A stretch of 64,000 bases of DNA, from assembly GCF_014193675.1 (NCBI RefSeq), contig NZ_BLXZ01000011.1, forward strand, positions 1 to 64,000. Reading direction: 5' to 3'. The number at the start of each line of letters is the position of its first letter. Positions within the stretch are counted from its first letter, which is position 1. The DNA is from Geomonas limicola. GTDB taxonomy: Bacteria > Desulfobacterota > Desulfuromonadia > Geobacterales > Geobacteraceae. Under the pieces are notes generated by a model. The model was not told the DNA's origin and did no database searches. It saw only the letters and a program-made list of their open reading frames with translations. The translations under genes were made by a program, and so were the position numbers. This document shows positions 1 to 7,559 of the stretch, piece after piece.

Positions 1-63
1 CGATTCTAGTTTTGAAACAACTGACTTTTTAAAAACCTACATTGCGTAAATCGTCTACTATTT

Positions 64-77
64 AGTTTTCAAAGACC
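64..77 (-). promoter_or_regulatory. boxA-like antitermination site in rRNA leader
   Basis: On the minus strand GGTCTTTGAAAACT follows the proximal promoter by about 30 bases. CTTTGAAAACT-type motifs upstream of 16S rRNA are a common boxA variant that recruits NusB/NusE. Inferred from motif and position only. Confidence 0.5.
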
Positions 78-103
78 AAGCCGCTCGTCGCGACAGACTT
101 GGC

Positions 104-132
104 AACATACCCGAACCGTTCCAACCTGTCAA
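104..132 (-). promoter_or_regulatory. rRNA operon promoter P3 (proximal)
   Basis: Minus-strand -35 TTGACA (127-132), 17-base spacer and -10 TATGTT (104-109). An A/T-rich stretch just upstream (about 133-155) resembles an UP element. The promoter reads towards position 1. The rRNA genes themselves are outside the window, so the assignment rests on promoter strength and on the boxA-like leader that follows. Confidence 0.75.
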
Positions 133-225
133 CAAAAAGTTTCAAGGTTTTTTCGGCGGCCGATCCGTGAGGACCAAGCCAGGGCAGTTATTGAGTTATC
201 GGAGAGCAGTACTGCGAAGCCACAC

Positions 226-254
226 TTTATAGCAGAGGAGTTTTTCACTGTCAA
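226..254 (-). promoter_or_regulatory. rRNA operon promoter P2
   Basis: Minus-strand -35 TTGACA (249-254), 17-base spacer and -10 TATAAA (226-231), close to the sigma-70 consensus. It lies about 95 bases downstream of P1 and points the same way. Confidence 0.75.
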
Positions 255-320
255 TGCTTTTTTGTGGTGCGCTGACAGACGTTGCTGCTTTCAAAGCGCC
301 CCGTTCGTCAGCGGATGGTG

Positions 321-349
321 GTTATAACAAAGCTTCCTTGAGGCGTCAA
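321..349 (-). promoter_or_regulatory. rRNA operon promoter P1 (upstream of three)
   Basis: On the minus strand there is a -35 TTGACG (344-349), a 17-base spacer and a -10 TATAAC (321-326). It is the most upstream of three well-formed sigma-70 promoters that point leftwards out of the window. Tandem promoters with this spacing are typical of rRNA operons. Confidence 0.7.
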
Positions 350-354
350 CGGGT

Positions 355-609
355 TTATCATTTGTTTTTACCAACTAGGGAGAAATGGCAACGATAGCCC
401 TGAGTTACCGCTCTTAAAAAGATTCGTACCCCGGGATTGCACCCAAAACGGGATGCCGGAGCGGCACTGACTACACTTCACCGCGGAACGTGGTAACGAA
501 ATTAGAGCACCTGGAGGGCGGACGTTTCTGCAGCTGCCGCCCCCCTCACCCCTGCCCTCTCCCGGAGGGCGAGAGGGGGCCTTTGGTGGGCAGCCCTAAC
601 CACAACGCA
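355..609. other. intergenic stretch without a recognised gene
   Basis: Between the rRNA promoters and the tyrS end I see no convincing gene. Positions 541-577 hold a GC-rich imperfect palindrome (CCCTCTCCC then GGGCGAGAGGG) of the extragenic-repeat type also found near 46.5, 50.85, 50.93 and 60.85 kb. Confidence 0.5.
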
Positions 610-640
610 CGAAGGGGCGATCGAATCGATCGCCCCTTCG
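610..640 (-). terminator. perfect hairpin downstream of tyrS
   Basis: A 14-bp perfect stem (610-623 with 627-640) and 3-base loop lie just after the tyrS stop on the minus strand. There is no clear U-run, so it may be a transcription-end or RNA-stability hairpin rather than a classical intrinsic terminator. Confidence 0.5.
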
Positions 641-668
641 TCAACTAATACTACACATCATTCCAAGA

Positions 669-1880
669 TCAGGCAAAGCGCACCCGGGCAAACCTGCGCT
701 TGCCGACCTGGATGATGTACTCACCTTTGCAGGCGATTTCCTGGTTCTCGTCCGAGACCTTTTCGCCGTTCACCTTCACGCCGCCGCCCTGAATGGAGCG
801 ACGCCCTTCGGAATTCGACTTCACCAACTGGGCCTCTGCCAATACACGACACAGGAGCACCTTCTCTCCTTCCGGGGTCAGGGTGACCTCAGGCATTTCG
901 TCCGGAGTCTGGTTGTCGCGAAAGCGGCTGACGAAATTTTCCTCGGCCTGCGCGCCGGCGGCCTCACCGTGGTAGCGCGTCACGATCTCGCGACCGAGTG
1001 CTTTCTTGGCAGCCATCGGGTGCACACTGCCGTCCTTCAGCCCTTCCTTCAGCTTCTCAATTTCGGCGGTGCTCAGGTCACTCAGCAGTTCGTAGTAGCG
1101 CAGCATCAGTTGATCCGAGATGGACATGATCTTGCCGAAGATCTCGTCTGCCGGTTCGTTGACCCCGACGTAGTTGCCCAGCGACTTACTCATCTTGTTG
1201 ACGCCGTCCAGACCTTCCAGAAGCGGCATGGTGATGACGGTCTGGGGAACCTGGCCCCACTCGCGCTGCAACTCACGGCCGACCAGCAGGTTGAACTTCT
1301 GGTCGGTACCGCCAAGCTCCACATCCGCCTTGAGCGCGACGGAATCGTACCCCTGCGCCAGCGGGTACATAAACTCGTGAATAGAGATCGGGAGTTGGTT
1401 GGCGTAGCGATTGCTGAAATCCTCACGCTCGAGCATGCGTGCCACGGTGTACTTCGAGGCGAGCGCGATCATGTCGGCAGCGGTGAGCTTGCTGAACCAC
1501 TCGGAGTTGAAGACGACCTTGGTCAACTTGGGATCGAGAATCTTGAAGACCTGCTCTTTGTAGGTCTCGGCATTCTTGAGAACATCTTCGCGGGTGAGTG
1601 CCTTGCGGGTCTCGGACTTGCCGGTCGGATCACCGATCATGCCGGTAAAGTCGCCGATCAGGAAGATAACCTCGTGGCCCAGCTTCTGAAACTGACGCAT
1701 CTTGTGCAAGAGCACAGTATGCCCCAGATGCAAATCCGGCGCGGTGGGATCGAACCCGGCCTTGATCTTGAGCGGTACGCCGGTCTTCACGGATTTTTCG
1801 AGCTTCTCTACCAGCTCTTTCTCCACCAGGATCTCGACGGCCCCTCTCTTGATGATCTCCATCTGTTCTGCAACAGTCAT
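669..1880 (-). CDS. tyrS: tyrosyl-tRNA synthetase
   Basis: Class I aminoacyl-tRNA synthetase that charges tRNA-Tyr with tyrosine in the cytoplasm. The HIGH-type signature reads HLGHT at residues 51-55 and KMSKS lies near residue 230. The C-terminal about 65 residues form an S4-like RNA-binding domain. The length, 403 residues, is normal for the family. I chose ATG at 1880 over the GTG three bases upstream, because the Shine-Dalgarno GGAGGG ends five bases before the ATG. It is the last gene of the smc-to-tyrS minus-strand block, and the rRNA promoters fire away from its 3' end. tRNA-Tyr itself is at 60,332. Confidence 0.98.
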   Translation of the reverse strand: MTVAEQMEIIKRGAVEILVEKELVEKLEKSVKTGVPLKIKAGFDPTAPDLHLGHTVLLHKMRQFQKLGHEVIFLIGDFTGMIGDPTGKSETRKALTREDVLKNAETYKEQVFKILDPKLTKVVFNSEWFSKLTAADMIALASKYTVARMLEREDFSNRYANQLPISIHEFMYPLAQGYDSVALKADVELGGTDQKFNLLVGRELQREWGQVPQTVITMPLLEGLDGVNKMSKSLGNYVGVNEPADEIFGKIMSISDQLMLRYYELLSDLSTAEIEKLKEGLKDGSVHPMAAKKALGREIVTRYHGEAAGAQAEENFVSRFRDNQTPDEMPEVTLTPEGEKVLLCRVLAEAQLVKSNSEGRRSIQGGGVKVNGEKVSDENQEIACKGEYIIQVGKRRFARVRFA

Positions 1881-1972
1881 CACAACCCTCCAGTATCAGC
1901 CTTTAATGACAATAAAGGGGAGCGCCCCGTAAAGGAGCGTCCCCGGTGACTGCCTTGTGCGCGCGATTTGCC

Positions 1973-2758
1973 TCAGACCGCGATGTTGATCCTTTCGATT
2001 TTCAAAGCCAAGCCGGTCTTTTCATCCACCTCGATCACCACGCCATTGACCCGGATGTCCTTCTTGGCGACTTCGAACTTGGCAGGGCGCTGGGTGACGA
2101 ATTTCTCGATGGCGTCTTCCTTGCGGACACCGATCACCGAGTCGAAGGAACCAGTCATCCCGGCATCGGTCAGGTAGGCGGTTCCGGCGGTGAGGATCCG
2201 CTCGTCGGCAGTCTGCACGTGGGTGTGGGTGCCGACCACGGCGCTCACCCGGCCGTCCAGGTACCAGCCCAGCGCCACCTTCTCGGAAGTCGCCTCTGCA
2301 TGAAAGTCGACAAAGACAATCGGGGTCTCTTCCTTGAGCTTCGCGATCTCGCGGTCGGCGCAGCGGAACGGACACTCTAGGTTGTTCATGAAGACCCGCC
2401 CCTCGAGGTTGAGGATGCCCACCTTGACACCACCTGGAGTACTGACGATGGTGGCGCCGCGCCCCGGCGTCCCTTCAGGGTAGTTAGCCGGGCGTACGAT
2501 GCGCTCCTCGCGCTTGATGTAGTCGAGCGCGTCCTTCTTGTCCCAGATATGGTTCCCGGAGGTGAGCACTTGGATGCCGCACTTGAAAAGGTCCTGCGCA
2601 GTCTCCTGGGTGAGTCCAAAACCTCCCGCAGCGTTCTCGCCGTTGGCGATCACCAGGTCGACGTAGTGCCGGTCCACGATGCGGTGCAGTTCGCGGGAGA
2701 GCGCCTCGCGCCCCGGCTTGCCGATGATGTCGCCTATGAACAGCAGCTTAACGGGCAT
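1973..2758 (-). CDS. ymdB: YmdB/TIGR00282-type metallophosphoesterase
   Basis: Protein of 261 residues of the calcineurin-like phosphoesterase family known as YmdB (TIGR00282). Family members hydrolyse 2',3'-cyclic nucleotides and, in Bacillus, affect RNase Y-dependent mRNA decay. Metal-binding motifs are visible: GDIIGKPGR near the N-terminus, NGENAAGG near residue 40, SGNHIWD near residue 68 and the THTHVQT segment near residue 175. The start codon overlaps the last 11 bases of rny, so the two are translationally coupled, as in many bacteria. This supports a shared role in RNA turnover, which is inferred from the family. Confidence 0.93.
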   Translation of the reverse strand: MPVKLLFIGDIIGKPGREALSRELHRIVDRHYVDLVIANGENAAGGFGLTQETAQDLFKCGIQVLTSGNHIWDKKDALDYIKREERIVRPANYPEGTPGRGATIVSTPGGVKVGILNLEGRVFMNNLECPFRCADREIAKLKEETPIVFVDFHAEATSEKVALGWYLDGRVSAVVGTHTHVQTADERILTAGTAYLTDAGMTGSFDSVIGVRKEDAIEKFVTQRPAKFEVAKKDIRVNGVVIEVDEKTGLALKIERINIAV

Positions 2759-4349
2759 ATTCGGTCGCTCTGGTCTCGCGGATCACGTTGACCTTGATCT
2801 GGCCCGGGTAGGTCATCTCGTTCTCGATCTTCTTGGCGATGTCTTTAGCAAGCAGCAGCGCGCGGTCGTCGGAGACCAGGTCGCTCGACACCATGACGCG
2901 GATCTCGCGGCCCGCCTGGATGGCAAAGGAGTTCACCACGCCGTCGAACGAGGTGGCGATGCGCTCCAGGTCGTCGAGACGCTTCACGTAGGTCTCCATC
3001 ATCTCGCGACGGGCACCGGGGCGAGCACCGGAGAGGGCGTCGGCCGCCTGCACCAGCACCGCCAGCACGCTGGCCGGCTTCTCGTCCTCGTGGTGTGCCA
3101 TGATCGCGTGCACGATTTTCGGGGACTCGCCGTACTTCTTCGCGATGTCGGCACCGATGACCGCGTGGGAGCCTTCGATCTCGTGGTCGACCGCCTTGCC
3201 CAGGTCGTGCAAGAGGCCGGCACGCTTCGCCTGCTTCACGTTGATGCCGAGCTCCGCCGCCATGATGCCGCAGAGGAAAGCAACCTCCAGCGAATGCTGG
3301 TAGACGTTCTGGCTGTACGAAGTGCGGTACTTGAGACGGCCGATCAGTTTCAGGATCTCCGGGTGGATGCCATGCACGCCCAGGTCGAAGGCAGCCTGGT
3401 CGCCGGCTTCCTTCATGGCCTGGTCGATCTCTTCCTGGCTCTTGGCCACGACCTCTTCGATACGGCCCGGGTGAATGCGGCCGTCGGCGATGAGTTTCTG
3501 CAGCGAAAGCTTGGCGACCTCGCGGCGCACCGGGTTGAAGCCGGAGAGGATGACCGCTTCCGGAGTGTCGTCGATGATCAGGTCGATGCCGGTGGCAGCC
3601 TCCAGCGCGCGGATGTTGCGCCCTTCGCGACCGATGATGCGCCCCTTCATCTCGTCGGACGGGAGGGTGACCACCGAGACGCTGCGCTCCGCCACGTACT
3701 CGCCGGCGTAGCGTTGAATGGCCAGAGCCAGGATCTCCTTCGACTTCTTGTCGGCGGTCTCGCGGGCCTCTTCTTCCATGGCCTTGATGATCTTGGCCGC
3801 GTCCAGCTTGGCCTCGTCCTCCATGGCGTCCATCAGCACCTTCTTCGCCTCGGCCGAGGTCATGCCCGAGATCTGCTCCAGCCTGGCACGCTGCTCGGTG
3901 ACCAACTGGTCGATCTGTTCTTCTTTCTGAACCTGGGCCTGCTCCTTTGTGCTGAGCACTTGCTCGCGGGAAGCCAGGGACTGCTCCCTCTTAAGAAACT
4001 CAGTATCGCGCTGGTCGAAAAGGTTGGTCTTCTTGTCGAGATTCTCTTCCTTTTGCTGCAGCCGTTTCTCGAGCGCCTGGAGGTCGCGCTTTTTATCGCG
4101 GGTTTCCTGCTCGAACTGCTTTTCAAGCTCCTCTTTTGCCTGATATACCGCGTCCTTGGCCTGGATGGCGGCTTCCATTGCCATCACTTCAGTCTGCCGC
4201 TTTGCGTCTTCGATCATCTTGGCTGCCAGTTCTTCGGCATTAGTCACCAAGGCCTCAGACGATTTTTTGCGCAGCATGCTGCCTACTACGTAACCTACGC
4301 CTCCTGCTATGAGCGCCAGGATTATTGCAATCATTATGCTGTTCGTCAC
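2748..4349 (-). CDS. rny: ribonuclease Y
   Basis: Membrane-anchored endoribonuclease that starts mRNA decay. The 533-residue protein has an N-terminal transmembrane helix (about residues 4-24), then a long charged coiled coil (about 30-200). A KH domain follows with GRIIGREGRNIRALE near residue 230, then an HD domain with the metal-binding LLHDLGKA motif near residue 380. Length and domain order match the family. The start is GTG with AGGAGG seven bases upstream. It precedes and overlaps the YmdB gene, a conserved pair. Confidence 0.97.
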   Translation of the reverse strand: MTNSIMIAIILALIAGGVGYVVGSMLRKKSSEALVTNAEELAAKMIEDAKRQTEVMAMEAAIQAKDAVYQAKEELEKQFEQETRDKKRDLQALEKRLQQKEENLDKKTNLFDQRDTEFLKREQSLASREQVLSTKEQAQVQKEEQIDQLVTEQRARLEQISGMTSAEAKKVLMDAMEDEAKLDAAKIIKAMEEEARETADKKSKEILALAIQRYAGEYVAERSVSVVTLPSDEMKGRIIGREGRNIRALEAATGIDLIIDDTPEAVILSGFNPVRREVAKLSLQKLIADGRIHPGRIEEVVAKSQEEIDQAMKEAGDQAAFDLGVHGIHPEILKLIGRLKYRTSYSQNVYQHSLEVAFLCGIMAAELGINVKQAKRAGLLHDLGKAVDHEIEGSHAVIGADIAKKYGESPKIVHAIMAHHEDEKPASVLAVLVQAADALSGARPGARREMMETYVKRLDDLERIATSFDGVVNSFAIQAGREIRVMVSSDLVSDDRALLLAKDIAKKIENEMTYPGQIKVNVIRETRATEYAR

Positions 4350-4365
4350 GTGCGTACCTCCTACC

Positions 4366-4929
4366 CTATATATTGTTATGAACGCGAACCACCTGCTCTT
4401 CGGTGACGATCAGATCCATCGTCACATCATGTGGTTCGCCGGCGATCTCCTCGACCAGTTGAAACTGATAACAGAATGCGGCCAGGCGGCCGGTGCCTTC
4501 CAGTTGGTGCAGCGCCTTGTCGTAGTACCCTTTGCCGTAGCCGATGCGCCTGCCGGACCGGTCGAAAGCCACACCCGGGACCACGATCAGGTCCGCCTGC
4601 CGAGCCTCCCACACCTCGCCCCGCGGTTCCAGGATCCCGAAACGGCCTGGGACCAAGTCTTCAAGGTGGCGCACCCGGCGAAACTCCATCTCGCTCCCCA
4701 CGACCGCCGGGTAAAGCAGCGTCTTTCCGTCGGCAAGCGCCCGGGTAGCGACCGTGGCGGTTTCCACCTCGTGGTGGATCGGCGAGTAGAGAGCCAATAC
4801 CTGCGCCCGCCGGTATTCCGAAAGTGCCAGGAAGAGTCGCTGCAGCGCAAGGCCGTGGCAGGCAACCAGGTACGGGGTCAGCTCGCGCCTGCGGGCGAGC
4901 GTCGCAGCTCTAAGGGTACGTTTGGGCAT
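4366..4929 (-). CDS. 5-formyltetrahydrofolate cyclo-ligase
   Basis: Converts 5-formyl-THF to 5,10-methenyl-THF with ATP, salvaging a storage folate. The C-terminal signature GRRIGYGKGYYDKAL is clear, preceded by LIVVPGVAFDRSG. The N-terminus MPKRTLRAATLARRR is the usual basic start. I chose the ATG at 4929, since the upstream in-frame extension is hydrophobic and unlike the family; no strong ribosome-binding site is visible. The length, 187 residues, is normal. In many proteobacteria this gene follows zapA with 6S RNA between them, the same order as here. Confidence 0.93.
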   Translation of the reverse strand: MPKRTLRAATLARRRELTPYLVACHGLALQRLFLALSEYRRAQVLALYSPIHHEVETATVATRALADGKTLLYPAVVGSEMEFRRVRHLEDLVPGRFGILEPRGEVWEARQADLIVVPGVAFDRSGRRIGYGKGYYDKALHQLEGTGRLAAFCYQFQLVEEIAGEPHDVTMDLIVTEEQVVRVHNNI

Positions 4930-5243
4930 AAAAACAACTATTTTCGCGATAAAAAGCAGAAGGGCGGGCGGCAAGGCGCCCAAAGAGACAGGTACTCTGT
5001 GAGGGAAGGCAGATTGAGGACGGGTGATGCGTTGACAGTATCGATAGGGCCGCGTTCAAATGAAGCGCCAATTGAACTTTATATCATGCAGCCATTAACC
5101 CCAGGACGTAACTTATATTTGTCGTTAGGCTACCTATCAGCAAACGGGAATTCATGCTTTCCTGTTCCACGCTGGTTCTGGCAATGCGTACAACCGTTGG
5201 ACAACCTGCTATATAATTAATCTCCCGCAAGAGACCTGAAACC
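4930..5243 (-). other. zapA to cyclo-ligase intergenic region, possible 6S RNA site
   Basis: This 314-base gap lies exactly where many proteobacteria carry ssrS (6S RNA), between zapA and the cyclo-ligase gene. A TATATA box (minus strand, near 5210) could start such an RNA. I could not fold a convincing 6S long hairpin with a central bubble by eye, so only synteny supports it. No protein gene is credible here. Confidence 0.25.
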
Positions 5244-5525
5244 TTAATTTTTCTGCCCTTCCAACCGCTCGATGAGACCGGTAAGCCTCTCACGGTTGGT
5301 ACGTCTTTCTTCCTCGCGCTCTTCCTTAAGTGCCAGGTAGGCCTCAGCTATGTTCAACATGGCCAGGATACTCACGATCTGGGTATCCGCACCGGTGGTT
5401 GCAGCACTGGCTTCCGCCAGTTTCTCATTTACCAGAGCCTCGACTTGCGCCACATGCTCAGAACTCGCGGAGCTCTTTACCTGGAGTTCCCTGCCCAGCA
5501 CTCTGATGCTGTGTGTCGCGATCAA
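5244..5525 (-). CDS. zapA: cell division protein ZapA
   Basis: Small FtsZ-associated protein (93 residues) that bundles FtsZ filaments at the division ring. The N-terminal half holds the ZapA pattern (IRVLGRELQVKSS, then AQVEALVNEKL), with a conserved helix (VSILAMLNIAEAYL). A charged coiled-coil C-terminus follows. The start is TTG at 5525, four bases after the stop of the upstream coiled-coil gene. That places it under translational coupling with its neighbour. Confidence 0.9.
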   Translation of the reverse strand: MIATHSIRVLGRELQVKSSASSEHVAQVEALVNEKLAEASAATTGADTQIVSILAMLNIAEAYLALKEEREEERRTNRERLTGLIERLEGQKN

Positions 5526-5529
5526 GATG

Positions 5530-5706
5530 TCAGACCCCTTCCAACCTCTTCAGTATCGCGTCGATGCGGGACTTGAAATCCCCTCTTTCATCGTTGAGAC
5601 GCTCGTTTTCCCGCTGCAATCTGCCGTTATCGAGCTTCAGCTCATCAAGCGACTGTAACAGCGAACCGATTCGATCTTCCAACTCTATAAAGAGATCCAC
5701 GCTCAT
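5530..5706 (-). CDS. ZapB-like coiled-coil protein
   Basis: A 58-residue protein starting MSVDLFIELEDRIGSLLQSL. It consists almost wholly of heptad-like coiled coil, with charged repeats such as LDNGRLQRENERLNDER. Size, composition and its place immediately before zapA suggest a ZapB-type partner that links ZapA to the division site. Identity is inferred, because coiled coils give weak sequence evidence. ATG at 5706; the stop lies four bases from the zapA start. Confidence 0.75.
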   Translation of the reverse strand: MSVDLFIELEDRIGSLLQSLDELKLDNGRLQRENERLNDERGDFKSRIDAILKRLEGV

Positions 5707-5760
5707 ATGATACCTTTTCCGGCAGAATTCTAGTTAATAAACCCGCAAAAGTCAAGGCGT

Positions 5761-7044
5761 TTATTGGAAAAGCGCCTCTACGAACTGTGCCGGATCGAAC
5801 TCGCGCAGATCCTCGACAGCCTCGCCGACGCCAATGAAACGGATCGGCAGCGCATATTCGTGGCTCACGGCAACGACGATCCCCCCTTTGGCACTGCCGT
5901 CGAGCTTGGTGAGCACCACGCCGGAAACGTCGGCAGCTTCCTTGAAGAGCTTCGCTTGGGAAAGCGCGTTCTGGCCGGTCGCGGCATCGAGTACCAGCAG
6001 GGTTTCGTGCGGAGCATCCGGGATCTCGCGCGTGAGTACGCGGCGGATCTTCTTCATCTCCTCCATCAGGTTCACCTTGGTGTGCATCCTCCCGGCGGTG
6101 TCGATGATCAGCACGTCACAGCCCCGTGCTGCAGCTGCCTTGCAGGCATCGAAGACCACGGCAGAGGGATCTGCTCCTTCCTTGTGACGCACGATCTCAG
6201 CCCCGACGCGGCCTGCCCAGGTCTCCAACTGCTCTGCAGCCGCAGCACGGAAGGTGTCGGCGGCAGCCAGCAGCACGCGTTTTCCCTCTCCCGCATACCG
6301 TGAGGCCAGCTTGCCGATGGTGGTAGTCTTGCCCACCCCGTTCACCCCGATAACCAGGATGACGAACGGCTTCTTGTCGGTGACCACCAGCGGCGCGGAG
6401 TTCGCCTCGAGGCGGACCAGGATCTCTTCCTTGAGCGCCTGTTTGAGGGCCGCCCCGTCCTGCAGCTCGGCCCGCTTGAGGCGCTGCTCGAGAGTGCGAA
6501 CCAGGTCAACGGTGGTCTTAACCCCGATGTCGGCGGTTATCAGGATCTCCTCGAGCTCTTCGAGAGTATCGGTGTCGATCTGTTTCTTGCCGAGCAGCAA
6601 GGCGTCCATGCGCCCGACGATCGACTCGTGGGTCTTGCTGAGGCTGCGCTTGAGGCGCTCGAAGAAGCTTGGCTTGGCCTGCTCGACTGCGGGGGCCTGC
6701 GGGACGGACGATACCCCGGCAGAAGCGGTGGGAGCAACCGGGATAGGTGGTACCGGCGCCACCACGGGGGCAGTAGGCTCGACAGGAGCAACCGGAGAGG
6801 CTGGCTGGGCTGCGGAAGTTGCAACCGGTTCCTCAGCCGGAGTTGCCGGTGCTGCAGCTTCTTCAGGGGCAGCGGGCGCGTCCATCTTCTTGAACAGATT
6901 GTGCGCCCACTCGCTCGCCGACTGGGTCTCGGCTGGTTCCTGGGGCTCGGTTGACTTCTCGACCTCGGGATCCGGCGGCGCTTCCTTCCCGATACCGAGC
7001 TTGCCGAAAAGTCCCTTAAAAAAGCCTTTGTTTTCCTCGGCCAT
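5761..7044 (-). CDS. ftsY: signal recognition particle receptor FtsY
   Basis: SRP-receptor GTPase that delivers nascent-chain complexes to SecYEG at the inner membrane. The 427-residue protein has an acidic, Pro/Ala-rich N-terminal A domain (about 1-125). The N domain follows, then the G domain with the P-loop GVNGVGKTTTIGKLA near residue 233. DTFRAAA, DTAGR and TKLDGSAKGG follow in order. The acidic variable N-terminus and complete NG domain are normal for the family. The start codon directly abuts the stop of the Roadblock gene. Confidence 0.97.
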   Translation of the reverse strand: MAEENKGFFKGLFGKLGIGKEAPPDPEVEKSTEPQEPAETQSASEWAHNLFKKMDAPAAPEEAAAPATPAEEPVATSAAQPASPVAPVEPTAPVVAPVPPIPVAPTASAGVSSVPQAPAVEQAKPSFFERLKRSLSKTHESIVGRMDALLLGKKQIDTDTLEELEEILITADIGVKTTVDLVRTLEQRLKRAELQDGAALKQALKEEILVRLEANSAPLVVTDKKPFVILVIGVNGVGKTTTIGKLASRYAGEGKRVLLAAADTFRAAAAEQLETWAGRVGAEIVRHKEGADPSAVVFDACKAAAARGCDVLIIDTAGRMHTKVNLMEEMKKIRRVLTREIPDAPHETLLVLDAATGQNALSQAKLFKEAADVSGVVLTKLDGSAKGGIVVAVSHEYALPIRFIGVGEAVEDLREFDPAQFVEALFQ

Positions 7045-7404
7045 CTAGTAGATCTCCTTTATCAAGAGCCCTGCAGTAGCGCGAAAGCAGTGCAGCGCCA
7101 CCAGGGGCAGAGCAGAATCTGTCAAGGTCATAACGAGTGCGTAGTCGTCACCGAGAGCACCGACGATCGCGTACTGACGGTCAGTCGCGATGAGTGCCTC
7201 GCGCACCGGCCCGGTGTGCAGTTTGGGATGCAGGTCCTTGAGCTGGGCGAGCAGGATGCCCCAGTGAGCTGCAGTCACCTTCATATCGTAGGGGTCGCCA
7301 AAGCAGTGTTGCTCGACGGCTTCGCCTTCCCAGTCAGCCAGAATGGCACCACTCGCCCCGGGTACGGCCTCAACCAATTCGGTCAGCAGTCGTTTGAACG
7401 GCAC
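7045..7404 (-). CDS. Roadblock/LC7 domain protein
   Basis: A 119-residue single-domain protein with the Roadblock/LC7 pattern. GASGAILADWEGEAVEQ near residue 16 and DDYALVMTLTDSALPLVALHCF near the C-terminus are the core strands. Such proteins (MglB type) often regulate small GTPases or serve as dimeric scaffolds. It starts with GTG (Shine-Dalgarno GAGGAG) and its stop abuts ftsY with no gap, so the two are co-translated. A functional link to the FtsY GTPase is only a suggestion from context. Confidence 0.85.
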   Translation of the reverse strand: MPFKRLLTELVEAVPGASGAILADWEGEAVEQHCFGDPYDMKVTAAHWGILLAQLKDLHPKLHTGPVREALIATDRQYAIVGALGDDYALVMTLTDSALPLVALHCFRATAGLLIKEIY

Positions 7405-7559
7405 GGGTTTCTCCTCGAAACGGCATTACAGATTCATAGCAAAGAAAAACAGAGCGGCAACGAACTTTCTTGTCTGAGCGACAGAAATACTCGCTGAGCA
7501 TCTGACCACCTTGCCGAGTTGGTGTCGCAAATCGGGTCCAGCGACCTGGCTGCACTAGC

